A DNA stretch of 19,176 bases from Symbiobacteriaceae bacterium. GTDB taxonomy: Bacteria; Bacillota_E; Symbiobacteriia; Symbiobacteriales; Symbiobacteriaceae. The notes beneath the pieces were generated by a model. That model did not search any database. It saw nothing but the letters and a program-made list of their open reading frames with translations, and had not been told where the DNA came from. This document shows positions 7,300-14,090 of this stretch, in pieces. Numbering within the stretch: the first letter of the stretch is position 1; the number at the start of each line of letters is the position of its first letter. Location of the stretch: the NCBI GenBank assembly GCA_027356675.1, contig DAHVXO010000169.1:1-19176 (forward strand), given 5' to 3'. The position numbers and the translations under genes are program-made.

Positions 7300-8343
7300 A
7301 TGGCAGACTACAAACGGCTCGTGGATGTGGATGGCACGGACCGCTTTGAGCGTCTGGGTGCCATCCTGGCGGCGGTGGAGCAGCACGGGTCGCTCAACCG
7401 GGCGACGGCGGCGTTGGGCATCTCGTACCGCCAGGCCTGGGGGCTGGTCAAACAGGCCGAAGCGCTCCTGGGCGGCTCCCTGCTCACCCGCCGGGTGGGC
7501 GGGGCCGCGGGCGGTGGCGCCGAGTTGACGGAGAGCGCACACAACTTGCTGGCGCGCTACCGGTTGCTGCAAAGCGAGGTGGCGCAGATCTTCGGGTCTG
7601 CACCGCCCGATGTTGGGCGCCCGGTGTTGATCGCCAGTACGATCGGCCCGGTGGAGGTCGGTCTGGTGGACGCGCTGGAGGCCGCCTTCCACCGGGAGAC
7701 CGGTCTCTGGATCCGGCACATCGCCGCCGGCACGGGCGAGGCGATCGAAATCGCCCGGGCTGGTCGAGTCGACCTGCTGCTGACCCATGCACCAGAGGCC
7801 GAGGCCGAGTTCATCGGCGGCGGATGGGGCGCCCGGCGCTTTCCTTTGATGACCAACGGATTTCTGATCTGCGGGCCGTCCGGCGACCCGGCCGGGGCAG
7901 CGAGCACCCCGAGCGGAGCCATCGCGGCGATGCAGCGGATCGCGCAGGCGGGCGTCCCCTTCCTCTCCCGCGGCGACCGCTCCGGGACCCACTTGAAGGA
8001 AGAGGCGCTCTGGCAAGCTGCCGGAGTCACGCCCGGACCGTGGCGGATGCGCTTCGAACGGGGCGGGCAAGGCAGCGGACTGACCCTGCGGGAGGCCAAC
8101 CGTCTGGGAGCTTACACCCTGGTCGACCGGGCCACATTTGCCACGGTGGCGCCACCCGCGCTGGTGGTCCTGGTGGAAGGCGACCCGCTGCTGGAGAACC
8201 TGTTCAGCCTGCTCTCCTTGAACCCCAACCGCTTCCCTGCTGCCAACCATGCCGGCGCTGAACAGTTCATCGGGTGGGCCCTGGGTCCGGGCGGTTCCGC
8301 TATCATCATGGCCTCGGGCCATTTTCGGCCCATCGGCAACTAA
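7300..8343 (+). CDS. ModE-type DNA-binding domain fused to a TupA-like oxyanion-binding domain
   Basis: A 347-residue cytoplasmic one-component regulator; no signal peptide or lipobox. The start is ATG 7300, with TGAGGA overlapping the lgt stop. Residues about 14-95 match the ModE N-terminal domain: GISYRQAW (40-47) compares with GISYKSAW in E. coli ModE, and GGAAGGGAELT (68-78) with GGKGGGGAVLT. Residues about 107-345 are a periplasmic-binding-protein fold clearly related to the neighbouring TupA: GTGEAIEIA, LTHAP, SRGDRSGTH (223-231), a YTLVDRATF segment and LVEGDPLLEN all have counterparts. The TupA anion-binding TTTST is replaced by STIGP (113-117), so ligand preference may differ. The usual C-terminal MOP/TOBE sensor of ModE is absent. 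It probably senses tungstate or molybdate and controls tupABC through the palindrome at 8364-8387. Confidence 0.88.
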   Translation: MADYKRLVDVDGTDRFERLGAILAAVEQHGSLNRATAALGISYRQAWGLVKQAEALLGGSLLTRRVGGAAGGGAELTESAHNLLARYRLLQSEVAQIFGSAPPDVGRPVLIASTIGPVEVGLVDALEAAFHRETGLWIRHIAAGTGEAIEIARAGRVDLLLTHAPEAEAEFIGGGWGARRFPLMTNGFLICGPSGDPAGAASTPSGAIAAMQRIAQAGVPFLSRGDRSGTHLKEEALWQAAGVTPGPWRMRFERGGQGSGLTLREANRLGAYTLVDRATFATVAPPALVVLVEGDPLLENLFSLLSLNPNRFPAANHAGAEQFIGWALGPGGSAIIMASGHFRPIGN

Positions 8344-8363
8344 GTACCTTTTCGCCGGGCGAT

Positions 8364-8387
8364 CGTTATGCTAAAATAAGCATAACG
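8364..8387. promoter_or_regulatory. ModE-like operator over the extended -10 promoter of tupA
   Basis: Perfect 9-base arms CGTTATGCT (8364-8372) and AGCATAACG (8379-8387) surround a 6-base spacer. E. coli ModE boxes have the same 9-6-9 plan with outer CGTTAT and ATAACG. The palindrome contains an extended -10, TGcTAAAAT (8369-8377), five of six matches to consensus, so a bound regulator would block RNA polymerase. Transcription would start near 8384 and the GTG start is at 8411. The obvious binding partner is the ModE-headed protein encoded immediately upstream. Repression by metal-loaded protein is inferred. Confidence 0.75.
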
Positions 8388-8410
8388 GTATGAATGGGAG
8401 GATACGCACT

Positions 8411-9262
8411 GTGCGCCTGTTTGCTCGCTTCCTACTCGTTGTCTTTGCAGCCGCCGCGCTGGCGGGGTGTGCTGCGAACCGCCCGACCCCTGCGTCCGCT
8501 CCGGCCCCCGGCAGCCAGGGTGAGCTGATCCTGGCCACCACCACCAGCACGCAGGACTCAGGCCTGCTGGACGTCCTCATCCCGCTGTTCGAGAGCCAGA
8601 CCGGCTACAAGGTGAAGGTGATCGCCGTGGGCACCGGTCAGGCACTGGCCATGGCTGAGCGCGGTGAGGCTGATGCCGTACTGGCCCACGCACCCTCATC
8701 TGAGCAGAAGCTCGTTGACTCGGGCGTCGTGACCAACTACAAGCTCGTGATGCATAACGACTTCGTCCTGGTTGGCCCGGCCGCTGACCCGGCCGGCCTC
8801 AAGGGAATGACATCATCCCTGGCGGCCCTCCAGCGGATCGCGACCAAGGGCGCCACCTTCGTCTCCCGCGGCGACGACTCGGGCACCCACAAGCTGGAGA
8901 AGAGCCTGTGGCAGAAGGCGGGCATCAAGCCTGCTGGCAACTGGTACCTGGAATCCGGCACCGGGATGGGCAAGACGCTCTCCATCGCATCGGAAAAGAG
9001 CGGTTACACGATTTCCGACCGGGCCACGTACCTTGCGCAACGCAAGAATGTCCAACTTGACATTCTGGTGGAAGGTGACACCGCCCTGAAGAACATCTAC
9101 CATGCCATGCAGGTGAATCCGACCAAGTTCAGTAAAGTCGATGGTGCCGGGGGCACGGCCTTCGTCCGGTTCATGGTGGACAAGGGGACTCAGCGCATCA
9201 TCGCCCAATTCGGCAAGGACAAGTACGGCCAGCCGCTATTTTTCGCCGACGCAGAGGGCTGA
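8411..9262 (+). CDS. tupA: Tungstate-binding lipoprotein of the TupABC transporter
   Basis: A 283-residue extracytoplasmic solute-binding lipoprotein. The start is GTG 8411 because GGGAGG lies at 8397-8402; an in-frame ATG at 8390 precedes that site. The signal MRLFARFLLVVFAAAALAGC ends in the lipobox LAGC with Cys20 as the lipidated residue, followed by a proline/alanine-rich tether. The anion-binding segment TTTST (residues 43-47) and SRGDDSGTH (152-160) are the TupA hallmarks; the latter includes the arginine that contacts the oxyanion in this family. The length is normal. TupA proteins prefer tungstate over molybdate, but specificity cannot be decided from sequence alone. It is the first gene under the ModE-like operator. 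Confidence 0.92.
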   Translation: MRLFARFLLVVFAAAALAGCAANRPTPASAPAPGSQGELILATTTSTQDSGLLDVLIPLFESQTGYKVKVIAVGTGQALAMAERGEADAVLAHAPSSEQKLVDSGVVTNYKLVMHNDFVLVGPAADPAGLKGMTSSLAALQRIATKGATFVSRGDDSGTHKLEKSLWQKAGIKPAGNWYLESGTGMGKTLSIASEKSGYTISDRATYLAQRKNVQLDILVEGDTALKNIYHAMQVNPTKFSKVDGAGGTAFVRFMVDKGTQRIIAQFGKDKYGQPLFFADAEG

Positions 9263-9270
9263 TCTTTTCG

Positions 9271-9990
9271 ATGGATCTCGTCTGGGAAGGGTTGCGCAAG
9301 GCCGGCGACATGCTGATAACCGGCGACCCCGAGCTGCTACGCATCACGTTGGCAACGCTGCGGATCTCAGGCCTGGCGATCTTCATCAGTCTGCTCGCAG
9401 GGGTGCCGCTCGGCCTCTTTCTTGGCCTGGCGCGCTTTCCCGGCCGGCGGTTTGTGATGAGCGTAGTCAACGCGGGTATGGGCCTGCCGCCGGTGGTGGT
9501 GGGCCTCTGGGTCTCCATCTTTCTGTGGCGCTACGGCCCGCTCGGCTTTCTGCATGCCCTGTATACCCCCGGCGCCATGGTGGTTGCCCAGTTTATCATC
9601 GCGGTCCCCAAGGTGGCCGGTCTGACCATGGCGGGGATCATGCAGCTGAACCCCAAGCTTCACCTGCAGATCCTGGCGCTTGGCGCCAACCGCTGGCAGA
9701 GCTACTGGCTGCTGATTCGGGAGGCCCGACTGTCGGTGCTGGCCGCCATTATGGCAGGGTTTGGCGCGATCGTAGCCGAAGTAGGAGCCTCTATGACCGT
9801 GGGCGGCAACCTGGTCGGCAGTACGCGTGTGCTTTCCACGGCCATCGTCCTGGAGAGCGGCAAGGGCAACTTCGACGTGGCCATCGCCCTCAGCCTGGTG
9901 CTGATGCTTCTGGCGTACGCCGTTACGGTCGGGCTCACGCTGATCCAAAATAGCGGCATCCGCTCGTCGGAAGGGAGGCGAGCGGCATGA
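9271..9990 (+). CDS. tupB: Tungstate ABC transporter permease
   Basis: A 239-residue permease with about six spans. It starts at ATG 9271, eight bases after the tupA stop, with a distant GAGGG (9254-9258) as the only ribosome site visible, so coupling to tupA translation is likely. The binding-protein-dependent permease signature lies around residues 145-190, including LALGANRWQSYW and the cytoplasmic EVGASMTVGGN, which contacts the ATPase. The pair of TupB proteins would form the membrane channel for tungstate. The gene ends in an ATGA overlap with tupC. Confidence 0.9.
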   Translation: MDLVWEGLRKAGDMLITGDPELLRITLATLRISGLAIFISLLAGVPLGLFLGLARFPGRRFVMSVVNAGMGLPPVVVGLWVSIFLWRYGPLGFLHALYTPGAMVVAQFIIAVPKVAGLTMAGIMQLNPKLHLQILALGANRWQSYWLLIREARLSVLAAIMAGFGAIVAEVGASMTVGGNLVGSTRVLSTAIVLESGKGNFDVAIALSLVLMLLAYAVTVGLTLIQNSGIRSSEGRRAA

Positions 9991-10769
9991 TGCTGGATGT
10001 GGCTGGCCTGCGCCTGCAGCGGGGTGGTCAGCAGGTATTGGATATCCCCCACCTGGGCGTGCACGCGGGCGAGGTTCTGGCCGTGGTGGGGCCCAACGGC
10101 GCCGGGAAGAGCAGCCTCCTGCTGTCGCTGGCCCTGCTGATTCCGGCAGATTTCGCAAGCTACTCCTTCGGCAACCTGCCTGCCCGCCTGCCCGCCGATG
10201 CGCTGGCGCTGCGACGCCAGATGGCCGTGGTCTTTCAGGAACCGCTATTGCTCCACACGACCGCCCTGGCCAACGTGGCCGAGGGTCTGCGGTTGCGGGG
10301 GGTGGAGCGGACCACGGCGGTAGACCGGGCGGCCACCTGGCTGGACCGCCTGGGCGTAGGGCACCTGGCCCGCCGCAGTGCGCGCGAGTTGTCGGGCGGT
10401 GAGGCCCAGCGGGTCAGCCTGGCCCGGGCGCTCGCCCTGTCCCCCCGGCTCCTCCTCCTGGATGAGCCCTTCGGTTCACTTGATGTCCTGACCCGCGGCG
10501 ACCTGCTGCGAGACCTGCGCCCGCTCCTGCGAACGAACGGCACCACCACCCTCCTCGTCACCCACGATGTGGGAGAGGTCGCCCATCTGGCTGACCGCGT
10601 GGCAGTGCTGGAGGCCGGGCGGCTTGCGCAACTGGGCACGCCGCACAACGTCTTTACCTCCCCTGCGACGGCGATGGCCCGCCGAATGGCCGAATCCGCC
10701 CGGGAGATGGCAGCAGCCCTCAGCCCCCTGGCCCTGGCACCCTCGCCGGAAGGGAGTGGACGCATGTGA
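9987..10769 (+). CDS. tupC: Tungstate ABC transporter ATP-binding protein
   Basis: A 260-residue ABC ATPase that powers TupB. All motifs are intact: Walker A GPNGAGKS (residues 35-42), Q-loop Gln84, signature LSGGEAQR (135-142), Walker B LLLLDEP with Asp159 and Glu160, and H-loop His193. It starts in an ATGA overlap with tupB, with AAGGGAGG upstream; a second ATG at 9990 is an alternative. There is no C-terminal TOBE domain of the ModC kind, consistent with TupC. The gene ends in a GTGA overlap with the next gene. Confidence 0.92.
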   Translation: MMLDVAGLRLQRGGQQVLDIPHLGVHAGEVLAVVGPNGAGKSSLLLSLALLIPADFASYSFGNLPARLPADALALRRQMAVVFQEPLLLHTTALANVAEGLRLRGVERTTAVDRAATWLDRLGVGHLARRSARELSGGEAQRVSLARALALSPRLLLLDEPFGSLDVLTRGDLLRDLRPLLRTNGTTTLLVTHDVGEVAHLADRVAVLEAGRLAQLGTPHNVFTSPATAMARRMAESAREMAAALSPLALAPSPEGSGRM

Positions 10770-11689
10770 CTAACCAGCTAGAACTCGCCCAGCTAGACCC
10801 GGATGCCCTGCGGCTGCTGGAGGCCTACAAGAAGGGGCAACACGGTGCGCTGCTGCAAGAGGTCGACAACCTGTCCAAGGCGGGAAGCGTGACCCCGGGG
10901 GTCCTGGGTGTGGCCGCAATGGCCTGCACGGCCCTGGAGCGGTATGACGAGGCGATTAAAGCGGCCACGGCCGCTCTGGCGCAACAGTCGGGCTGGGCCT
11001 GGCTCTATCACGCCCTGGCGGCCGCGGAGGCGGGACAGGGCCACCTGGACCGAGCAGTGGCCGCGCAGGGTCGGGCTGTCCGGCTGATGCCGCGCGAGCC
11101 GAGTTACGCCGCCGCCCTGGCCCAGTACCTGCGCCGCTCCGGCCAGCTCCAGCAAGCAGTGGCGGTTGCCCGCCAGGCGCTGGTGGGGGACCCCACCCAT
11201 GGCGGGGCGCTGAATGAGTACGGCCTGGCTCTCCTGGAGTCCGGCAGTGCCGGCCCGGCGCTGGAGCAGTTCCGGCTGGCCCAATCGGCGGAACCGGCGG
11301 AGCCGGCCGGGTACATCAACGAAGGCGTGCTCCATCTCCGGGCGGAGGCCCGGGGCGAAGCACGCCGGTCATTCGGCCAGGCCTTGCGGTGCCGGCCCGG
11401 TATGTCTGAGGCGGAAGACTACATCGCTGATACGTTCGTTGGTCAGCGAGGGCTGCTACGGGCCACCCTCGGGCATCTGCTCGCACTGGGACGGGTCAAC
11501 CTGCTCGGCTGGGTCATGATCGCCTTCGTCTATTATCTGGCTTTCCGCCTGCTCCAGTTCCTGTGGCGGGCCTGGCCGGTGCTGCTGCCCGCGGCCCAGG
11601 TACTGCTGGTGATCACGCTCGTCTGGTTGCTGGGCGGGCTGGCTCTGGGGCGCCTCATCCGAGTGGCCTTCGCCGCCGTCGCCCGCTAG
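10766..11689 (+). CDS. TPR-repeat protein with two C-terminal membrane spans
   Basis: A 307-residue protein of unknown function translationally coupled to tupC through a GTGA overlap; the start is GTG 10766 with GGGAG upstream. Residues about 45-225 contain five or six tetratricopeptide-like helical pairs, with typical alternating A, G, Y and P positions such as ALERYDEAIKAATAAL and GHLDRAVAAQGRAVRLMP. Two hydrophobic helices follow at about 245-265 and 270-292, so the repeat domain would be anchored by its C-terminus, probably on the cytoplasmic side since there is no signal peptide. TPR domains hold other proteins together. A scaffold for the transporter or for cofactor delivery to the oxidoreductase is a guess. 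Its stop overlaps the stop of the convergent gene by two bases. Confidence 0.82.
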   Translation: MTNQLELAQLDPDALRLLEAYKKGQHGALLQEVDNLSKAGSVTPGVLGVAAMACTALERYDEAIKAATAALAQQSGWAWLYHALAAAEAGQGHLDRAVAAQGRAVRLMPREPSYAAALAQYLRRSGQLQQAVAVARQALVGDPTHGGALNEYGLALLESGSAGPALEQFRLAQSAEPAEPAGYINEGVLHLRAEARGEARRSFGQALRCRPGMSEAEDYIADTFVGQRGLLRATLGHLLALGRVNLLGWVMIAFVYYLAFRLLQFLWRAWPVLLPAAQVLLVITLVWLLGGLALGRLIRVAFAAVAR

Positions 11690-12075
11690 GCGGACATCCA
11701 GGACCGGATCGACAGCAGCATGATGACCAGCGCAAAAAAGCCGTGGACGATGGGCTTGCCCCGGTACCGCTGTCCGAGGGGCGTCCAGCGCAACACGCCT
11801 TGTCCCACGGCAAAAAGGCCGACCAGGATGCCATAGAAGACGTGCATCAGAGGCGGCCGCTTACCGAACAGGACGAAAGCGACCCCCAGGCCCACCTGGT
11901 AGATTGCTACGGCCGCCGAGAGCGGCACCAACTGGAAATAACTCTGCGGCAGCGACCGGCGGCCACGGTAAGCGACCACCGCGATGCCCAGGAGAATCAG
12001 ATTCGCCACAGCCAGCGCCGCTGCGCCAGCCTCCTTCAGGAGCCCGAAATCCACGACCCGCTCATCCCCCTCCAT
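11686..12075 (-). CDS. Four-span membrane protein with two intramembrane histidines
   Basis: A 129-residue protein not assigned to a named family. ATG 12075 has AGGGAG before it. Hydrophobic helices lie at about 17-36, 47-70, 76-95 and 107-124. His78 (PPLMHVFYG) and His111 (PIVHGFFA) sit at the start of spans three and four in similar contexts, which might place them on opposite or matching faces of the bundle and could allow heme or quinone binding; this is speculative. It lies 69 bases after the DUF302 gene on the same strand and is probably co-transcribed with it. Its stop codon overlaps that of the TPR gene, leaving no room for a terminator between the convergent units. Confidence 0.75.
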   Translation of the reverse strand: MEGDERVVDFGLLKEAGAAALAVANLILLGIAVVAYRGRRSLPQSYFQLVPLSAAVAIYQVGLGVAFVLFGKRPPLMHVFYGILVGLFAVGQGVLRWTPLGQRYRGKPIVHGFFALVIMLLSIRSWMSA

Positions 12076-12144
12076 CAGTCTCCCTGGACTGGATGGTTCG
12101 GCATGAGCGGGTCGTTTCCTGTCGCGCCCGGGTTGAGGTCCGCG

Positions 12145-12531
12145 TTACTTCGCCGCCTGAATCGCTTCAGCGAGAACGGCCTCAACCTCGTCGGCCAACT
12201 CCTTGAGCCGCTCGTCACCCAGGACCGCCATCATGAGCGTCGGACGGGCCATGCCAATCCGGCTGCCCTCCGCCTCACTGCGCACCACGATCTTGCAGGG
12301 CAGGAAGTAGGCCACATCCGGGTTCGTCTCGATCGCATGCTTGGCGCGTGGTGCGCTGCAGACCTCCAGAATCCGAACCGTCCGGTCAAGCCCAAGACCC
12401 TTCTTCTCCAACGTGGCGTTGACATCCAATCCCCAGAGCACCGTGAATTTCCGTTCCGCAAGGGCCGCCTCCACGGCTGCCGCTGCATCAGGAACCGACT
12501 TGCTGCTCAGCACGCTCCACTCAAAGTCCAT
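12145..12531 (-). CDS. DUF302-family protein
   Basis: A 128-residue soluble protein with the DUF302 fold (Pfam PF03625). It shows the family plan: an N-terminal strand-helix with SVPDAAAAVEAALAERKFTVLWGLD (given here in parts: SVPDAAAAVEAAL, then KFTVLWGLD), a central RILEVCSAPRAKHAIETN, and AYFLPCKIVVR, where the LPC is typical. ATG 12531 follows GGAGG by eight bases. The function of the family is not established; members often stand beside ArsR-type regulators or sulfur and metal genes. Here it is divergent from an ArsR gene, with facing promoters. Cys59 and Cys80 (approximate numbering) are candidate functional residues. Confidence 0.88.
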   Translation of the reverse strand: MDFEWSVLSSKSVPDAAAAVEAALAERKFTVLWGLDVNATLEKKGLGLDRTVRILEVCSAPRAKHAIETNPDVAYFLPCKIVVRSEAEGSRIGMARPTLMMAVLGDERLKELADEVEAVLAEAIQAAK

Positions 12532-12579
12532 GACTTATACCTCCATCTGTCTGCGGTCTCGCGCGACCCCGTCTCAACC

Positions 12580-12608
12580 ATTTAATCGAAGACTTTAGTG
12601 TTTGTCAA
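12580..12608 (-). promoter_or_regulatory. Promoter of the DUF302 operon
   Basis: On the minus strand a perfect TTGACA (12608-12603) is followed after 17 bases by TTAAAT (12585-12580), four of six matches to the -10 consensus. Transcription would start near 12573, about 40 bases before the ATG at 12531. Confidence 0.6.
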
Positions 12609-12615
12609 GTCACCC

Positions 12616-12644
12616 GTGACATGCCCCCCGCCACCTGCTATGCT
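12616..12644 (+). promoter_or_regulatory. Promoter of the second arsR-type gene
   Basis: GTGACA (12616-12621, five of six) and TATGCT (12639-12644, four of six) are separated by exactly 17 bases. Transcription would start near 12651, 35 bases before the chosen ATG. Its -35 box lies only eight bases from the -35 box of the divergent DUF302 promoter, so one bound regulator could control both. Confidence 0.5.
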
Positions 12645-12659
12645 TAAGTCAACACTTAA
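12644..12659. promoter_or_regulatory. Inverted repeat at the start of arsR transcription, candidate operator
   Basis: TTAAGT (12644-12649) and ACTTAA (12654-12659) form a perfect 6-4-6 inverted repeat, extended by GC on each side if one extra A is allowed. It touches the -10 box and covers the expected transcription start, as the repeat at 109-127 does for the first ArsR gene. Confidence 0.5.
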
Positions 12660-12685
12660 AGCATCTTGGAGGCGTGGTAAAAGCG

Positions 12686-13045
12686 ATGGACGATGGCGAC
12701 CTCTGGCTTCTGGAGCGGCAGGCAGAGCTTTGTCGGGCCCTCGGGAGCGGGAAGCGGCTCCAGATCATCTATCTACTCCGCTCTGGTGAGAAGGCAGCGG
12801 GCGATCTGGCCGCCCTCCTGCAGACCACGCCGGCCAACGTATCGCAGCACCTGTCGGCGATGCGGCAGGTAGGGATTGTGGCAAGTCGGCGAGAGGGCAG
12901 CAACATTATTTACTGGCTGCAGGAGCCGGCCATTTTGGAGGCCTGCGGCATGGTGCGCAAGGTCCTGGGAGAGCAGTTGCGCCGGGAGCAGGTGGAGTTG
13001 AGCTTGCGCCTGCAGGGGCCTGGCGAGACCGTAAGATCGGACTGA
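12686..13045 (+). CDS. ArsR/SmtB-family winged-helix repressor, paralogue of the one at 157
   Basis: A 119-residue repressor. ATG 12686 is preferred over the in-frame GTG at 12674, which lies only one base after the GGAGG site. The winged helix spans about residues 20-80: KRLQIIYLL, AAGDLAALLQT, the recognition segment ANVSQHLSAMRQVGIVASRREGSN (read in parts) and IIYWL. It aligns without large gaps with the protein at 157-483, including GDLA, SQHLS and VLGEQL/VLAEQL. Cys16 and Cys87 match Cys15 and Cys86 of the paralogue; no other ArsR metal motif is present. It likely represses itself and the divergent DUF302 operon through the site at 12644-12659. The inducer is unknown. Confidence 0.9.
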   Translation: MDDGDLWLLERQAELCRALGSGKRLQIIYLLRSGEKAAGDLAALLQTTPANVSQHLSAMRQVGIVASRREGSNIIYWLQEPAILEACGMVRKVLGEQLRREQVELSLRLQGPGETVRSD

Positions 13046-13152
13046 GTGTCCGGTCTTCCGGCGCGTCTGCGCCCTCCGGGGCCAACCTGTGGCCGTTCCC
13101 GGACAACGGCGGTGCCGGCCCTATTCGCGGGCGCGGCTAACCGATAGGATAG

Positions 13153-13170
13153 GATGTGTCCGATCACATC
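13153..13170. promoter_or_regulatory. Palindrome just before the ribosome site of the SDR gene
   Basis: GATGTG (13153-13158) and CACATC (13165-13170) are a perfect 6-6-6 inverted repeat ending one base before the TGGAGGGG ribosome site. It could be an operator, or an RNA hairpin limiting ribosome access. No clear promoter was recognised in 13046-13184, a GC-rich gap that also holds a short GGCGC/GCGCC hairpin (13060-13073) after the arsR gene. Confidence 0.35.
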
Positions 13171-13184
13171 TGGAGGGGATGCAC

Positions 13185-14090
13185 ATGGGCCTGGTCCTCG
13201 TCACCGGCGGCACCGGATTCATCGGGTCGCACATCGTCAAGAAGCTGCTTTCCCACGGCCACGGCGTGGCTGTCCTCTCCCGCAATCCCGGCCGCCGTGG
13301 CGGGGGGGTGCCCACTGGCGTCGAGGTGCGTGCCGGCGATATCAGCGACCCGGCATCGCTGGTGCAAGCCATGTCCGGGATCGACACCGTCATCAACGCC
13401 GTTCAGTTCCCCAACCATCCGGTGGAGAATCCCCGGCGCGGCTACACCTATATGCAGGTCGACGGACACGGCACCGTCAATCAGGTCACGGCTGCCAAGA
13501 CGGCGGGCGTCAGACGCTTTATCTACCTCAGCGGCGCTGGGACCCGCGAGGGCCAACAGGCACCCTGGTTCGTGGCCAAACTGATGGCCGAGCGGGCCGT
13601 GCGAGAGAGCGGGATTCCCTACACCATCTTCCGGCCGTCATGGGTCTACGGGCCCGAAGACCGCAGCCTGAACAAGTTCGCCACCTTCGCCCGGTTGCTG
13701 CCCTTCATTCCCGTGATTGGCAATGGGCAGACCCGGGTGCAGCCGGTCCACGTGGACGATCTGGCGGAGGCCATGGCCTTGAGCGTTACCCTGGACCGGG
13801 CGGTGGGCCAGGTCTATGATGTCGGCGGTCCCCAGGAACTCACCATGGATGAGATCATCCGCATCATGCTGCGGACCATGGGCAAACGGAAGCCGCTGCT
13901 CCATAGCCCGGCGGGGCTGATGAAGCTGATGACGGCCCCCTTGGTCCTCCTGCCCGCTGCGCCCATGTCCCCGGGCGCTGTGGATTTTGTGCTCATGGAG
14001 GAGCGCGTCGACACCGGCCCGCTACTGCGGGACTTTGGTATAGCGCTCAGGCCGCTGGCAGAGGGGCTGCGCTACATGCAGTCCTCGTAG
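13185..14090 (+). CDS. NAD(P)-binding atypical SDR protein, NDUFA9-like
   Basis: A 301-residue Rossmann-fold protein. ATG 13185 is six bases after GGAGGGG; the ATG at 13179 abuts that site and is unlikely. The nucleotide motif GGTGFIGSH (residues 8-16) is intact. The classical YxxxK catalytic pair is missing: the expected region reads SGAGTREGQQAPWFVAKLMAE (in parts SGAGTREGQQ and FVAKLMAE), keeping the lysine but with Phe in place of Tyr. This, with FRPSWVYGPED and VQPVHVDDLAEA, fits the atypical SDR group related to complex I subunit NDUFA9, whose members often bind NAD(P) without oxidoreductase activity. The substrate is unknown. Its last 19 bases overlap the 3' end of the convergent gene. 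Confidence 0.85.
   Translation: MGLVLVTGGTGFIGSHIVKKLLSHGHGVAVLSRNPGRRGGGVPTGVEVRAGDISDPASLVQAMSGIDTVINAVQFPNHPVENPRRGYTYMQVDGHGTVNQVTAAKTAGVRRFIYLSGAGTREGQQAPWFVAKLMAERAVRESGIPYTIFRPSWVYGPEDRSLNKFATFARLLPFIPVIGNGQTRVQPVHVDDLAEAMALSVTLDRAVGQVYDVGGPQELTMDEIIRIMLRTMGKRKPLLHSPAGLMKLMTAPLVLLPAAPMSPGAVDFVLMEERVDTGPLLRDFGIALRPLAEGLRYMQSS

Noticed and set aside
7180..8322. Minus-strand open frame opposite the ModE-TupA fusion regulator.
   Set aside because: Low-complexity shadow; the plus-strand frame has clear ModE and TupA similarity.
7300..9262. Regulator and tupA read as a simple gene duplication of two transport proteins.
   Set aside because: The first protein has no signal peptide or lipobox and begins with a ModE DNA-binding domain, so it is a cytoplasmic regulator.
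11563..12585. Plus-strand open frame across the four-span and DUF302 genes.
   Set aside because: Antisense to two supported genes, no ribosome site, and no family resemblance.
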